Source: Cheiracanthium punctorium (taxonomy: Eukaryota > Arthropoda > Arachnida > Araneae > Cheiracanthiidae). From it: a DNA stretch of 64,000 nt. The notes beneath the pieces are model-generated. The model ran no database searches. It had not been told where the DNA came from and saw only the letters and a program-made list of their open reading frames with translations. Below, piece after piece: positions 22,790-33,590 of the stretch (positions are counted from its first letter, which is position 1; the number at the start of each line of letters is the position of its first letter). The DNA lies in contig JAWZYV010013030.1 of the NCBI GenBank assembly GCA_038373885.1, positions 310,001-374,000 on the forward strand. The letters run 5' to 3'. A program made the position numbers and the translations under genes.

Positions 22790-24503
22790 TCTCATGTGTC
22801 CAACACATGACTTCCTTGCACGTCTATTAAATCAAAAATGCTTTTTACGCACTTACTCTCTAAACTTATTTGTTTGAAAGAGATAAAATATCAATAATAA
22901 TAAGGTTTAGCGATTTCTAGCCAAATATTTCGATATCGCCAAGCTGAGTTCAATTTGAAAGATTTCCTTCTGTCACTTTATTTGGCGATATTTCACCAAA
23001 AGCCGACAAACTTGAGATAGTTTGCGAGATTTTGGGGATAGTCAAAGTAGTCATTGACCACAGACTTTCAATGAATTGAATGCATCCACACATTAATGTA
23101 TTTAAAGTCATTTGGCTCACCCTGTAAATAAATTCCCAGTCGATTGCTGTCAAAAAAGATATTGAAAACAGTTAGATATTATAATATAGTTCTAAATACA
23201 AAAGTTCAAAATTCTACGGGTTAAAGTTTTAGAGTTATACAAAATACGAAATAATTTTTGGTGCCAAATTTGGCGATATTTCGGCGAAACTCGTCAATGT
23301 CGACGACATGTGGCGAGATTTTAAGCATGGACCAACAATGACAGATTATCGCCAAATTTGGTGATATTTCGCCAAAACTCGCCAAGAACGATGACAAACG
23401 GCGAGATTTTGGGCATGTACCAAATAATGACTGTCTACAATTGTATTATATTGAAGATGTCCATAGACATTAAAGTACTGAAATTCTTTTCAGTGGTCCT
23501 GTAAATAAACTCTCCAGTAGATTGGAACCAAAAATCGAGATGCACAACTAGATGTTACAACAATCTTATATATGAAATTTCATAATAGTTTTTGAGATTT
23601 GAGAGTTAAATATGCACACACGTACACCAAAAGTCGCCAAGCTTGGCGACTTTTAGCATAGTTCTTGAGGGAGGCACGTGACCGTGGTCGGACCATTACC
23701 TAACTTATGTGGTAGGACGGTATTGTGCTTGAAATGGATGAATGCCCCTAAAATTGCCATTGACCGTAATGTATTGAAAATCTTTTGAGTGTTCCTGTAG
23801 CAGAACTGTAAATGATAAAGACACTTTTTTTAATGGAGAAATTCATTTTCTAACTCTTTACAGCATATATCACTTCTGAGTCGTTTGAAATAGCCCAATA
23901 CCTCTAAAAAACGCTTTGATGAATTTCGGCCCTTGAGCGTAATGTATTTCGAATCTTTTAGGCGGTTCTGTAGATAAACTATCCGGTCGAATGGAACCGA
24001 AAGGAGAGGTGCACAACTAGATGTTACAACAATCCTAAATATGAAGTTTCGACATTCTACGCCTAATAGTTTTTGAGTTAGGCGAGTTTAATGAATTTCG
24101 GCCCATAGAGCGTAATGTATTTCGAATATTTTGGGCTGTCCTGTAGATAAACTATCCATTCGATTGCGACCAAAAGGGGAGGTGCACAACTAGATCATAG
24201 AACAATCCTAAATATCAAATCTCACCATTCTACGACCAATAGTTTTTGAGATATGCGAGTTACATACATACATACGTACGTACGTACAAACGGCATGGAA
24301 AAACAGAGCACAATAGACTCGCCGCTGGTCAAAATGAGTTGCAGACGCGTTAATATGATCGTGCATGCTAGCCTACGATGAGATGCATCGAAAAAATTCT
24401 TAAAATTAAATTTAGAGGTAGTCAAAATCGTTTTTTTTTGTCGAAATTTGGCCCCAAAATTTTTCGGGATCACATTACTTCCTTATACTACGTACAAGGA
24501 AGC
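22790..24503 (+). mobile_element. 1.7-kb non-autonomous element, Helentron-like ends (copy A)
   Basis: The 5' end reads TCTCATGTG, followed by a small hairpin (catgtg-tccaa-cacatg) and gacttccttg. The 3' end is a terminal hairpin, cttcctt...aaggaag (24,478-24,502). So cttcctt lies a little inside the 5' end and its partner at the very 3' end: asymmetric terminal inverted repeats, as described for Helentrons/HINEs. A-runs flank both sides. The inverted copy at 37,314-38,923 is alignable over nearly its whole length. The interior holds repeated ~150-170-bp segments (gtagataaactatcc, gaggtgcacaactagat, tagtttttgag) and TTTGGCGATATTTC modules. No coding frame. Class is inference; the paired copies define the ends well. 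Confidence 0.6.
23633..23650. repeat. 18-bp perfect palindrome GTCGCCAAGCTTGGCGAC
   Basis: Lies inside element copy A. The identical 18-mer occurs in the LTRs at 32,718-32,735 and 35,688-35,705, and a one-base variant in element copy B at 37,975-37,992. Confidence 0.95.
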
Positions 24504-24662
24504 AAAAAAGAAATGCTGAACAGAATAAAGAAATTCAAATTTGGCAGCATTCAAAGGCTCAGATTTCCTTTCATTTGGATGCTTAGTAAAGGATGATACT
24601 CAAAATTTCCTTGCAAAATGTTATTACGAAGCTTAACTTTCAATTTTCATTTTGAGAAACTA

Positions 24663-25290
24663 CACTACTGGCCAAAAGTATTGCAAGTTTCAGAAATCTA
24701 ACCCTTTTCAAGATGAAGCCCCCTATCCCCAAAAAAAAAAATTAAAAATCGGTATAATTAATATTTTTTAATGTCAACATGTTAAATTAATTAATTCAAG
24801 ATAGCATTAAGTTAAAGAACAAAAAAATAATAATTATTTAATTTATTGAAAAAATAGCATGAAAAATATATAGGTTATTATAAAAATCATAATCCATTTT
24901 GGCTTGCCGAAATAAGGTTAAATAAGGAATTAATTTCAAGTTATTCTGCAAAAAGTGGATAATAAATAAATGCAATTGAACTACAGATCATTTATTATGT
25001 TGCTGAGCAGCCTTGACTTTGATCACAACAGCCAGTCTTTTAGATATGGAATCCACAATGTTTTACAGCACTTTTTTCGGTGTTTGATGGTGAAAACTTA
25101 AATTATTAGTTCCTAAAGCTCTCATTTTGTTTTTTTTTTTGTGATTTTCAGATGTATTCCTTCCAATTATACTACATAAATTCTCAAAAATATTTAAATC
25201 TGGCAAAATTCCTGTCCATTTTTTTTTCTGAGCTTATTCTTGAAACGATCGTCAGATTTCTCAAACTTGCAATACTTTTGGCCAGTAGTG
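24663..25290 (-). mobile_element. deleted Tc1/mariner element with TA target duplication
   Basis: Terminal inverted repeats of about 40 bp begin CACTACTGGCCAAAAGTATT at both ends and differ at only a few positions. Both are flanked by TA (24,661-24,662 and 25,291-25,292). At 628 bp the element is about half the usual length and carries only the decayed 3' part of a transposase on the minus strand. Confidence 0.9.
24985..25235 (-). pseudogene. Tc1-like transposase C-terminal remnant
   Basis: On the minus strand, codons from 25,218 downward read WTGILPDLNIFENLCSIIG, matching the Tc1 family signature W-P-x-x-S-P-D-L-N-P-I-E-N-L-W around the third catalytic acid. Further down, VDSISKRLAVVIKVKAA matches the family's C-terminal D-S-M-P-x-R-I-x-A-V-I-x-A-K-G-G. 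The two pieces are in different frames or separated by stops and the N-terminal DNA-binding and first catalytic regions are missing, so it is dead. Confidence 0.75.
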
Positions 25291-25292
25291 TA

Positions 25293-26391
25293 TATATCTA
25301 AAGATTGTGAGTTGATGTGTTAATTTAATTTCCTGTTTGCTTGCATCAAAACACAAAGCCTTTATTTCAAAATTTATTTTTCGAACAATTTACTTAGTGT
25401 GCAAGCATTTTATTATGGCGCATTTCTAATCGAAATTTGTTAACCACTCACCGAAAGATTAACTTATTCGCTTTAGAGCCATCTGAATTTTGATTCACTG
25501 ACATAAGCAAGAACAAAACAATACAAGTTGTGAAACGAAATGTTGCTTACATGTGAAAACACATGCTGCTTAATATCTACAGCCTCAGACGGTCATGCCG
25601 ACCTTTTCAAGATGCGTCCACGTGCTATTGGAAAAAAAAAAGTAAAAGGCCACAAAGAAAAAATGGCTGCCGATTATTACAATAGAATATTTATGTAGCT
25701 GTTATACTCGTGTAGTTTATAAACTACCTACTCCGAAATTATTTATATGATCTAAATGCCTGAGGAATATTAATTTAGCGTTCTCACAAGCACTTCTAAG
25801 GTAGAAAAAAAAAGAATGAACAAAATAAAAGTTTGGAACTAGTAATTTGAGTCGGTAAGATCACTGTGAAACCCTAATGGCGAGAAATTTCACGATTCCT
25901 GGCGTAATTGCTTTATTTGGAATTTTAGTTATTTGCATAATGGGGAAGGATGGGTTTTCTTTGAATATGTAATCTCACGAATTTTTTACATGGATTTTTT
26001 TTTCATCGATGTTGAATTAGAATGTAGTGCCGTCTGATTCTATTCATGCCTCAATGTAACTTAATATCGAATGCGCTCAATATCGAAAAAAAAAAAATCA
26101 TAGACGTAACTCCTGACTATAGGGATTATCGGATTTGCAGTTAGTTCATTCAAAACCGACACATTTTGATTAAATGATTATGTCATTTTCATAATTAAGT
26201 TTAAAATTTTTGTAAATTTTTTTCTTTATACTTAAAATTCACTAAAATATCCCTGACAATGCATTGGAAGGGACCGAGAAAATTTTCCACCAAAGTCTGG
26301 CAAGGGTGTTCAACCAGGAGGTTTTGTATAACAAAGCCAGGAACATTTCCGTTTAAGATAATAAACACTAAACACTATTTTTACTGTTATA
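25293..26391. other. intergenic DNA, no gene supported
   Basis: No exon recognised. A string at 25,865-25,880 (actgtgaaaccctaatggc) resembles a Tigger-type terminal repeat but has no partner. The short frame at 26,259-26,471 runs into the Helitron end and is not a gene. Confidence 0.35.
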
Positions 26392-26420
26392 CTTGCAGAA
26401 ATGCCCGTCCTTCGCACGGG
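26392..26420 (-). mobile_element. Helitron 3' end, truncated copy
   Basis: Read on the minus strand: a CCCGTGCGAAGGACGGG hairpin, then CATTTCTGCAAGT. This is the widespread Helitron 3' terminus (hairpin, CATTTCTGCTAGT) with CTAG mutated to CAAG. The body should extend to higher coordinates, but no 5' TC-terminus is recognisable, so it is probably truncated. Confidence 0.65.
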
Positions 26421-26780
26421 AATGAAGATTATTGTAACATACTAATAGAATCGATACAAAAACAAAATTAAGTATTTATATGTTTTAATTTTGCATTTTT
26501 CTGCATATCTGATCAAAATTCCACACAGATTGGTAAACAATATCGGAGACTTGTTTTTTTTTTTTAACTTTAAAATGGCAGAAAAGTGCGAGAACCAAGA
26601 TTTTTTCAATTTTAAAGATAGCCAAGATTTTTATTTTTGGAATTTTCAGCTTACCTGTAAAAATGTTTCAAACCAATGAATATAAATGTATTAAAGACTT
26701 TTTCAAACACTGAAAAATCTAAAAATCGAGAAAATAAGTGCAACATGTATTGCTAATCATATTTTCGCAATTTAATATAC
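26421..26780. other. AT-rich DNA, possibly remaining Helitron body
   Basis: No gene seen. Confidence 0.3.
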
Positions 26781-26781
26781 A

Positions 26782-26830
26782 GTAAGTGCGCCAGTAGTGG
26801 TCCAGATACCAGTAGTGGGCCATTTGAAAT
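26782..26830. repeat. CCAGTAGTGG motif cluster, left
   Basis: After TA comes CAGTAAGTGCGCCAGTAGTGG, then ataccagtagtgggcca. Related words (ccagaagtgggcc, ccaggagtgggtc, cactactggtac, ccacttctggtgc) recur at 29.37-29.44, 41.31 and 41.93-42.06 kb, on both sides of the foldback block. They may mark an older host element. Confidence 0.4.
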
Positions 26831-27039
26831 TTTAAATTGAAAAACAAGAAATTCCAACTATTCTTTGAGAAAAGAGAGCGACCTCTGATAGGCTGATACT
26901 CGTCAACTAAATACCTAAGCTGCAACGCCTTCATTTCCTATTTAGTAAGATACAAGTTTGTTGCTGAAGTGGGTGAATTACAGAAGCATTCTAAGCCTAT
27001 TTTTAGTGATTTCCTTAAGAGGCAAGTCTTCACTCAAAC

Positions 27040-27420
27040 CATTTTTTAACACACATCTCAGCAAACACACTACTGCCCGCAAAATGCCAGCGGGTACCCG
27101 TCGTGCTGGCAAAGTGCCGTCTACCGGGAGCATGGTAGATTGCCATCGTCTGGAAGTCACTGGAGTGCCAGTGTCTGAAAAGTGCATATTCGCCTGTACA
27201 TAACTGGTAACGGCGAACTGCTATGTGTCTATGACATGCACAGAAAAGTTAACGGCGTGGTACTGCTTACAATGTACTGGACCAGCACTATTTGGCAGTA
27301 ATGGGCCTGTATATATTTCGTAGTGTTGGCATAAAATTTCGTTATTTTAATTAAATAATATTGTTTCACATTCATACTGTGTAGAAGTGTTAGGGGATAT
27401 AAGTTCCGGGCACCCAAAGG
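27040..27420. repeat. GC-richer patch with TGCCAG/CTGGCA words, left
   Basis: The patch contains gccagcgggtacccgtcgtgc, tggcaaagtgccgtctacc, actggagtgccagtg and accagcactatttggcagta. It shares cagcaaacacac with the reverse complement of the patch at 28.92-29.26 kb, so the two may be diverged inverted arms. The 81- and 69-codon frames across it are opposite-strand shadows. Confidence 0.35.
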
Positions 27421-27920
27421 CAAGGGTCACTGCTAAGATTTTTTTCTTTTTTCTTTTTTTTTTTTTTGAGGGAGGGGTGTAAGGGGAGAAGTTCATATTG
27501 TGCCTTCAAATATTTTATTACTAAAAACTAAAATAATACAAACGAGTTCAGTATGCTATAAAAATGTTTACTGCAGCAACAGTGAAACCCCCACTATGTA
27601 CAGAATTATGAATTTTATCCTTAAAATTTTTATAATTTATATTAATTTTTTACAATTTTGCTAAACTTTTCCTGAAAAACATATTTCGAGACTTTTTTCT
27701 ACGTTAAGCTCCTGTAGTTATTTTGTTAGAAATTAAGCAATGAGCCAGTATTTTCATGTAATATTCAAAAATAGAAACGCAATGGGGTTCATTTAGGAAT
27801 TATATTTTCTTTATTCTATGTTTCGATTGCCCTTACGGGGCTTCATAAGCCGTCTCTCTCTCTTCCGAGGAATCCTAAAGCACTATTTGGCAGTAGTTTT
27901 GGCAGTTATTTTTAAGATGT
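27421..27920. other. AT-rich DNA
   Basis: No gene. cagtgaaacccccactatg at about 27,583 resembles a Tigger-type end; agcactatttggcagtagtt at about 27,880 repeats a phrase seen at 27,283. Confidence 0.35.
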
Positions 27921-27924
27921 ATTT

Positions 27925-28016
27925 ACGTAATAGTTAAGTATATAGTTAAGAAGTATATAGTTAAGTTTACGTATATAGTTAAGAAGTACTTTACGTATAT
28001 AGTTAAGAAGTACTTA
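27925..28016. repeat. minisatellite, ~25-bp units
   Basis: About four imperfect copies of tatatagttaagaagtac with variable spacers. Confidence 0.85.
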
Positions 28017-28392
28017 TTTTATTTTAAGTGTTTAATTGGTATTTTTAAACTGTTCCAGACTACAAGATCTCATAGTTAGGAATAGTTACTTTAATAACAC
28101 TATTTCAACGGTGAGGTTCTTGTTAGTTCACATTTGCATGCCTTGGATTTAACAGGATAATGCCCTGGATTAATTAGAAAATAACAGGTAAATTTTTAAT
28201 TACACTATTTTTAATATACAAAATCTCGTTGCATATTATAGTGTATAAAAGTATTTTCCTTCAAAAAATTTGAGTCATGTAGGTACAACAGGTATATAGA
28301 AATTTGTTTTCAGAATAGCTAACATCAAAAAAATCATTTGATCAAAACGAAATGTACAATAAAGCAAAATGTTACTCTAAAGTTATGTGTAA

Positions 28393-28394
<2 letters not shown>
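28017..28394. other. AT-rich DNA
   Basis: Nothing gene-like seen. Confidence 0.4.

Positions 28395-28395
<1 letters not shown>

Positions 28396-28467
<72 letters not shown>
28396..28467. repeat. (AT)n microsatellite
   Basis: About 70 bp of pure AT dinucleotide; a second shorter TA/TACATA run lies at 28,508-28,555. Confidence 0.98.
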
Positions 28468-28473
<6 letters not shown>

Positions 28474-28555
28474 AACTTTATTTATTATATCCTATATGAT
28501 TTTGACTAATATATACATATATATATATATATATATTATATATACATACATATAT

Positions 28556-28919
28556 CAACCGTAAAGTATTATAACTCATTTATAAAATATCTCTAATTAT
28601 GAGATAATGCAATTAAACTGTTTACAAATGATTTTATGTAGTTTTTGAAATGTGTTAACGCCTCTCTCATAAAAAAGTACCTTTTGCAACTGAAAGTTCG
28701 CAAGAAAATTGCAGTTTTTGAAAACTGCACACAATTTACTAATTTTGGGCGAGCATAATTTGCAAACGATAAACTTTTTTGTTGTTTTTTATCTTTTATG
28801 TATGTAGTTTTTTATCTTAAAAAGTTACCCTTAAGCAATGTCTTTTTTTTGGAAATGGGTTGATGAATAAGCCCCCCCTACCCCGGATCCGCCACTGGCT
28901 CATATTTTAATTATAGCAG
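28556..28919. other. AT-rich DNA with one transposon-end word
   Basis: No gene. cccccctaccccggatccgccactgg (in two parts, around 28,875-28,898) ends like a CAGTGGCGGATCC-type DNA-transposon terminus on the minus strand. The partner was not found. Confidence 0.35.
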
Positions 28920-29262
28920 CGTTACTGTAAATAGGCACTAATCTGGTACCGTGCCATTATATTGTAGTCACTGTTAAGGTACCAGGCCAGTGCCTTTATT
29001 TTTAATAATAGCCGGCACCCGGCCGTTTCATTTTGGGTATTATAAATTTCATGGGCCAGTGCCTTTATTGTGAGTAACGGCCGGCACATGCAGTATGCCA
29101 GCAGAGTGCCGTTTCCTTCCCGGGCTTCTGGCAAGGTACTTCTCGAGCGACCACTTTTGGTACGATTCAGTTACTTTTTGCAGTGCCGGGCCAGTGCTGG
29201 ACGTAAATGCAGAATGGCACTGGCAAGGTACTCCGCCAGCAGGTGTGTGTTTGCTGGGATTC
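28920..29262. repeat. GC-richer GCCAGTGC/GCCGGCAC patch, with ~66-bp direct repeat
   Basis: The segment ggccagtgcctttatt ... gccggcac occurs twice with ~66-bp spacing (28,985 and 29,051). The whole patch is dense in ccagtgc, ggtacc and gtgccg words. It is likely the inner end of an element whose other arm is at 27.04-27.42 kb. No gene is recognisable in its short frames. Confidence 0.4.
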
Positions 29263-29451
29263 TACTTTTTTTTTAAAGCAGTTGTTGTTGATATTTTTTG
29301 ATTATATACTGAATGTATTATAAACTATCACTGAATGATGTTACAATATAATAGTAATTTATGGAGAGTGATGGGTGGCCCACTTTTAGATCCATGGTTT
29401 ATTAAATGCTCCAGAAGTGGGCCGAGGGGGCCCAGTACTGGAACACATGCG
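29263..29451. other. AT-rich DNA and flank of the composite element
   Basis: The last ~80 bp contain ggtggcccactttta and ccagaagtgggccg (see the motif cluster at 26.8 kb). The final eight bases, CACATGCG, are the left target-site flank of the composite element. Confidence 0.4.
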
Positions 29452-29529
29452 CAGTGCCGTAGCGCTGGGGGCGCTATGGACGGCTCAGCCCCCCCTGGAA
29501 AAACCTAAGCCCCCCCTAGAGCAATTAAC

Positions 29530-30520
29530 AGGCACCAGGAATACTTTTTTTTAAAAATATGTTTTTACTGTATCTCTCCTTATGTATAAAAATCAGGCCC
29601 GGACTGGCTAGGTCGGCTGGACTCGCTACGCTCGCTTTCCGTGTGATGCATTCGGCCCCTAATAAGGCGTATTCGTAAAAAAAGCATAATTTCAAAAGAA
29701 AAAACTTAAGATTGGATCAGATACAATGTTACCGAGCTACACATCGCTTGGTTATGCACGTTCTCTGGAACATAAAAATGTAAACTTGTCTTTGCGGATT
29801 GTCGTATTTAGCAGCACGAAATATACCATCTCGCCGCGCTGACAAATATCCAAGTTGTACTGTAACTGCTATAATGGCATGGTCAACGCCGCCAAGCAAT
29901 TTTACTGTAGCAAATAAGCTGAACCTAACCGGCTTTGCTATAATCTGCATTTTAATTATTTTTCATTTTCAAGATACTGGGTGCTAACATTTTGAAAAAC
30001 GCGTTTTAGAGTTACCCTGCTTGGAGAGACAGTCTTTTGCTAGATCGTACCTGTACCTGATGCCAAAAAGGCGCTTTTTAAATCAGCTAAAATTAGTTAT
30101 TCTGTTTTGGAAAAACGAATAACCGGTAATTCTAAACTCCTGTTATCTAAGGGAACTTTGTGTAACACACTTTGACATATTTATGTCCCAAACTTTTGAA
30201 TTTTGCATACAATTGGTGTCATTCTACTTCATGTTTGTCAGTTTCACGTGATTCTACACACTTAGAATTGCTTTTTTGGAAAGGCATGAATGATTTTATG
30301 CTGGCGAAAATTGCCTAGCCTAGCAACCATTATGTTTATTTTTTCAGTTTTTTATTAATATCTTCCAAAATAATTCGAATTTCGAAATTTAAGTCAACTT
30401 ATTGGCTTCCCCGGAATTTTCCGAATTCGTGGACACCTTTGTCGAAACTCAAATCCTGACGGTTTCGAAGGAGATATCAGAACAAGCTTGCGGCAGCGGC
30501 CGTTACTTTTTTTTAGAATA
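29530..30520. other. left segment of the composite element, no gene supported
   Basis: Contains a GC-richer string near 29,594-29,670 (ggcccggactggctagg) that resembles a short DNA-transposon end, then unstructured sequence. The opposed frames at 29,729-29,950 (minus, 73 codons) and 29,799-29,987 (plus) lie in a moderately GC-rich patch. The minus one has a GVDHAIIAV segment faintly like a Harbinger catalytic region, too weak to call. Confidence 0.3.
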
Positions 30521-31154
30521 CAGGGAAATAAAAGGTAGTCCATAATACTCAGGAATAGTGAAGCTTTCTGTTAGTGAAAACATCTTTAGAATTGGTTCAG
30601 TCGTCATAGAGATGTCCTTAGCGCGTAAAATAATAGAATTATTTTGATTGTCCATGTAAAAGAACTATTTATGCTGTATGCATTAAAGGTACCCTTTAAT
30701 ACCCAGGAATAACGAAATTTTCTATGAGTGAGAAAAATTTCAAAATCGGCTTAATAGTTACAGAGGTACACATAGAGCGTACCGTAATTTTTATGAGTGT
30801 CCCTGTAAAAGAATTAAATTATGCTATATACAAGAAAGGTAGCCTACAATACTCAGGAATAGTGCAGCTTTCCGTCCGTGAAAAGTTTTAGAATCGGTTC
30901 ATTAGTTCCAGAGATCGTAATGTAAATCGAATGAGTATCCCTGTAAAAGACCTATTTGTGATATATGTATGACAGGTAGCCCATATAATACTCAGGAATA
31001 GTGTATCTTTCTATAAGAAAAAAAAATTAGAATCAGTACAGACGTCAAAGAAATACCCATGCAGCTTAATGCATTAGAATTAATTTGAGTATCCCAGTAA
31101 AAGAGCTATTTAACTTTTATTTTATTTTTAAGAAATTCATGAAAGGTAGCCAAT
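30521..31154 (-). repeat. ~150-bp tandem units, inverted orientation (left arm, part 1)
   Basis: Each unit contains aatactcaggaatagtg, an agaatcggttca(g/t) segment, an agagatgt / agcgtaat segment and gtaaaagaactatttatg, followed by a ggtagcc start of the next. Landmarks fall near 30,541, 30,693, 30,845 and 30,986. The same unit in the opposite orientation fills the right arm. Confidence 0.85.
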
Positions 31155-32031
31155 TGCTGCAGAAAACTCTGTTTAATTTCTAGAGTCCAGTAGGAGTAGA
31201 AAGTTCTAGTAAAGAGTGTACTTGTTAGGGTGAAACACGAACTTTATTGCTTCTAGCTGTACAAAATTCAAAGGCACTAACGGCCAGTAGCTTGCTCTAA
31301 CAGTCCGCTCAGTACCGAAGCTTTCACAGATGTTGTAATTCACACCCAATAAAGTACTTCCACAAGTAAAATATTCAGTGGAATCTTATGAGGGATTGCA
31401 GGAACAGTCCCTCAAGACTAAGCAATGAGGAATTTACACAGCGCTTAAAAACGCGATTTTAAAAACAAATTACTACTTCTATAAGCGCTAAGACAGAGTC
31501 TTATGCTCTCAACAGAACGGACGTCTATTTCTCATAGCAATCAAAAACAGACCGACTCAATCGGGCCCGCACGCTGTCGTATTTATAGGGGATGCAGAAG
31601 CTATTAGAAATTTCTCGAAGGATCCCCTTAAAGAGCGAATTTTGATTACGTCATAGGAATACAGTTGAATCATTAGACTATTATGCAATATTACAGGAAA
31701 ATGAAATTTATAGGCCCCATTGGAAAAATCGCGCCAAATATCCGAAATATAGCCAAGTCGGCAACTTTTTGGTGAAATATCGCCAAGTTTGGCGCCAAAA
31801 ATAAGTGACCCCAAGAGTGACATCAGATAAGCTCTAACATCAATATTTCTCGAGATTTTAGAAAACCCTATGCTAGCCAATGGAGAAACCCAAAACTCCC
31901 GAATATCTCCCGGTGTAGGTAACCGATTTTGATGCAACAAAATACGAAATTTAATTATTTGGAGCGTAGAATACGAATTTTAAGCTAGTTTACCCCCAGA
32001 ACAGCCGATTGGCCCAAAAATTCGTGAAACT
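31155..32031 (-). mobile_element. solo LTR, copy 1 (minus strand)
   Basis: Nearly full-length match to the LTR at 35,429-36,329, reverse complemented. On the minus strand it starts gtttcacgaattttt and ends near ctgcagca. It includes a TATAAATA box (31,580-31,587) and a diverged palindromic module near 31,755-31,795. No internal retroelement sequence follows on either side, only array units, so it is a solo LTR. The 127-codon frame at 31,557-31,940 is an artefact of the LTR. Confidence 0.65.
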
Positions 32032-32114
32032 ATAATACTTAGGAATAGAAGACTTCTATTATAGAAAAAGTTTTTGATTCGGTTCAACAGTTACAGAGAT
32101 ATTGGCTTCGTCGT

Positions 32115-33024
32115 GATTTGATTCTTAGGTTCCCCGTTCTAAAGTCCAGTGTATGTAGAATGTTCTAGTAAAAAGTCCATTTGTCAGGATGGAACACAAA
32201 TTTTATTTCTTCTAGAACTTCGTCGAACAATCAGCTGTGCAAAATTCACAGACACAAATGGCCAGTACCTTCCTTATAATAGTCCTCTCAGTACAGAAGC
32301 TTTCACAGATGCTGTATTTCTTACAAAAAAAAACACTTCCACTGGCAAAATTCAATTGAAACTTACAAAGGAAATCATAAACAGTCCCTCGGGACTCAGC
32401 AATGAAGAAGTTACACTCTATACTCAAAAACAAGCAAAATACTGCTTCCAATAGCACAATTTACAGAGTAATGCATCGAACTCAATTAGAGTTCGAATAT
32501 AACTATCTCTTGTGGCCTGCCCTGTCTCTATTTATAGGTGTGGCAGAAGCTAATCAAAAATTCTGGTAGGAGCTATTTCTCGAAGAACCCGCAGAAAGCT
32601 CGAATTTTGATTATGTCATCTAAATGAAATTAGTAATACTAAGCTACAGCGCAATATTAATGCAGGAAAACAAGCATTACTGGCGCCATTGGTAAAAGCG
32701 CACCAAATGACTAAAATGTCGCCAAGCTTGGCGACTTTTTGGCGAAATATCGCCAAATTTGGCGTCAAAAATAAGTTCCCATAAGTCAAATCACCAAAGC
32801 TCTAGCATCAATATTTCTCGAGATTTCTAGAAAACCCTATGTTAACCAATGGGCAAACCCAAAACTCCGTACGTCGCGTTCTAGTTAACCGATTTTGATA
32901 CAACAAAATGTAAAATTTAATTATTTGACTCGTAGGGTACGAATTTTAGAATAATTAATTTAGAATAATAATTAATATTAGAATAATAAATAATATCTGG
33001 GAGGCAGAACAAACCGAAAATTCT

Positions 33025-33028
<4 letters not shown>
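32115..33028 (-). mobile_element. solo LTR, copy 2 (minus strand)
   Basis: Second full-length minus-strand LTR copy, separated from copy 1 by only about 80 bp of array sequence. It retains a TATAAATA box at 32,529-32,536, the 18-bp palindrome at 32,718-32,735 and CGCCAAATTTGGCG at 32,751-32,764. Near its 5' end a small aataattaat(n) expansion is inserted (about 32,945-32,998). The overlapping frames at 32,149-32,457 are chance readings. Confidence 0.65.

Positions 33029-33062
<34 letters not shown>
33029..33062. repeat. (AT)n microsatellite at the LTR 5' border
   Basis: A short AT run directly abuts LTR copy 2, at the place where the array unit normally reads atatatg. It probably expanded from the target site. 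Confidence 0.9.
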
Positions 33063-33064
<2 letters not shown>

Positions 33065-33590
33065 GTTTAGTATTAGAGGTGCCTTCAGAGCGTAATGTAA
33101 TTCTTATGAGTGCCGCTGCAAAAGAACTATGTGATATAATGGATAAAGGTACCTTATAATACACGGGAATATTGTAACTTTCTGAACATGAAAAATGTTT
33201 GAGAATCGGTTCAATATTTACCGAGATGCCATAGAGCGTAATCCAATTCTTATGAATCTCCCTGTAAAAGAATTATTTGTGAAATATGCATAAAAGGTAG
33301 CCTATAAAATACAGGTATGGTGTAGCTTTCTATTAGGGGAGAAAGTTTTAGAACTTGTATAGTACTTCCAGGGATGTACATAGAACGCAATGTATTAGAA
33401 TTATTTTGAGCGTAACTGTCAAAGAACTATTTATGCTATATGCATAAAAGGTAGACTGCATATTAATCCAGGGCGTAAGCTATTTTCAGTCCAAATTTTA
33501 CGCAAATCCGTTCTACGGTTTTTGCGTGATTGAGTCAAAAACACTCAAACACACAAAAATGCGAACTTTTACATTTATCATATTAGTAGA
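33063..33590 (-). repeat. ~150-bp tandem units, inverted orientation (left arm, part 2)
   Basis: Three further diverged units (agagcgtaatgtaattctta, agaatcggttcaat, ctataaaatacaggtatgg landmarks). The end near 33,505-33,545 (ccgttctacggtttttgcgt) leads into the satellite. Confidence 0.8.

Noticed and set aside
29729..29950. Harbinger-type transposase fragment (GVDHAIIAV on the minus strand)
   Set aside because: The resemblance covers fewer than ten residues without the expected neighbours; too weak to call.
31557..31940. 127-codon minus-strand frame, the longest in the window
   Set aside because: Lies entirely within an LTR and spans its palindromic module and TATA region; no protein family is visible and the LTR explains it.
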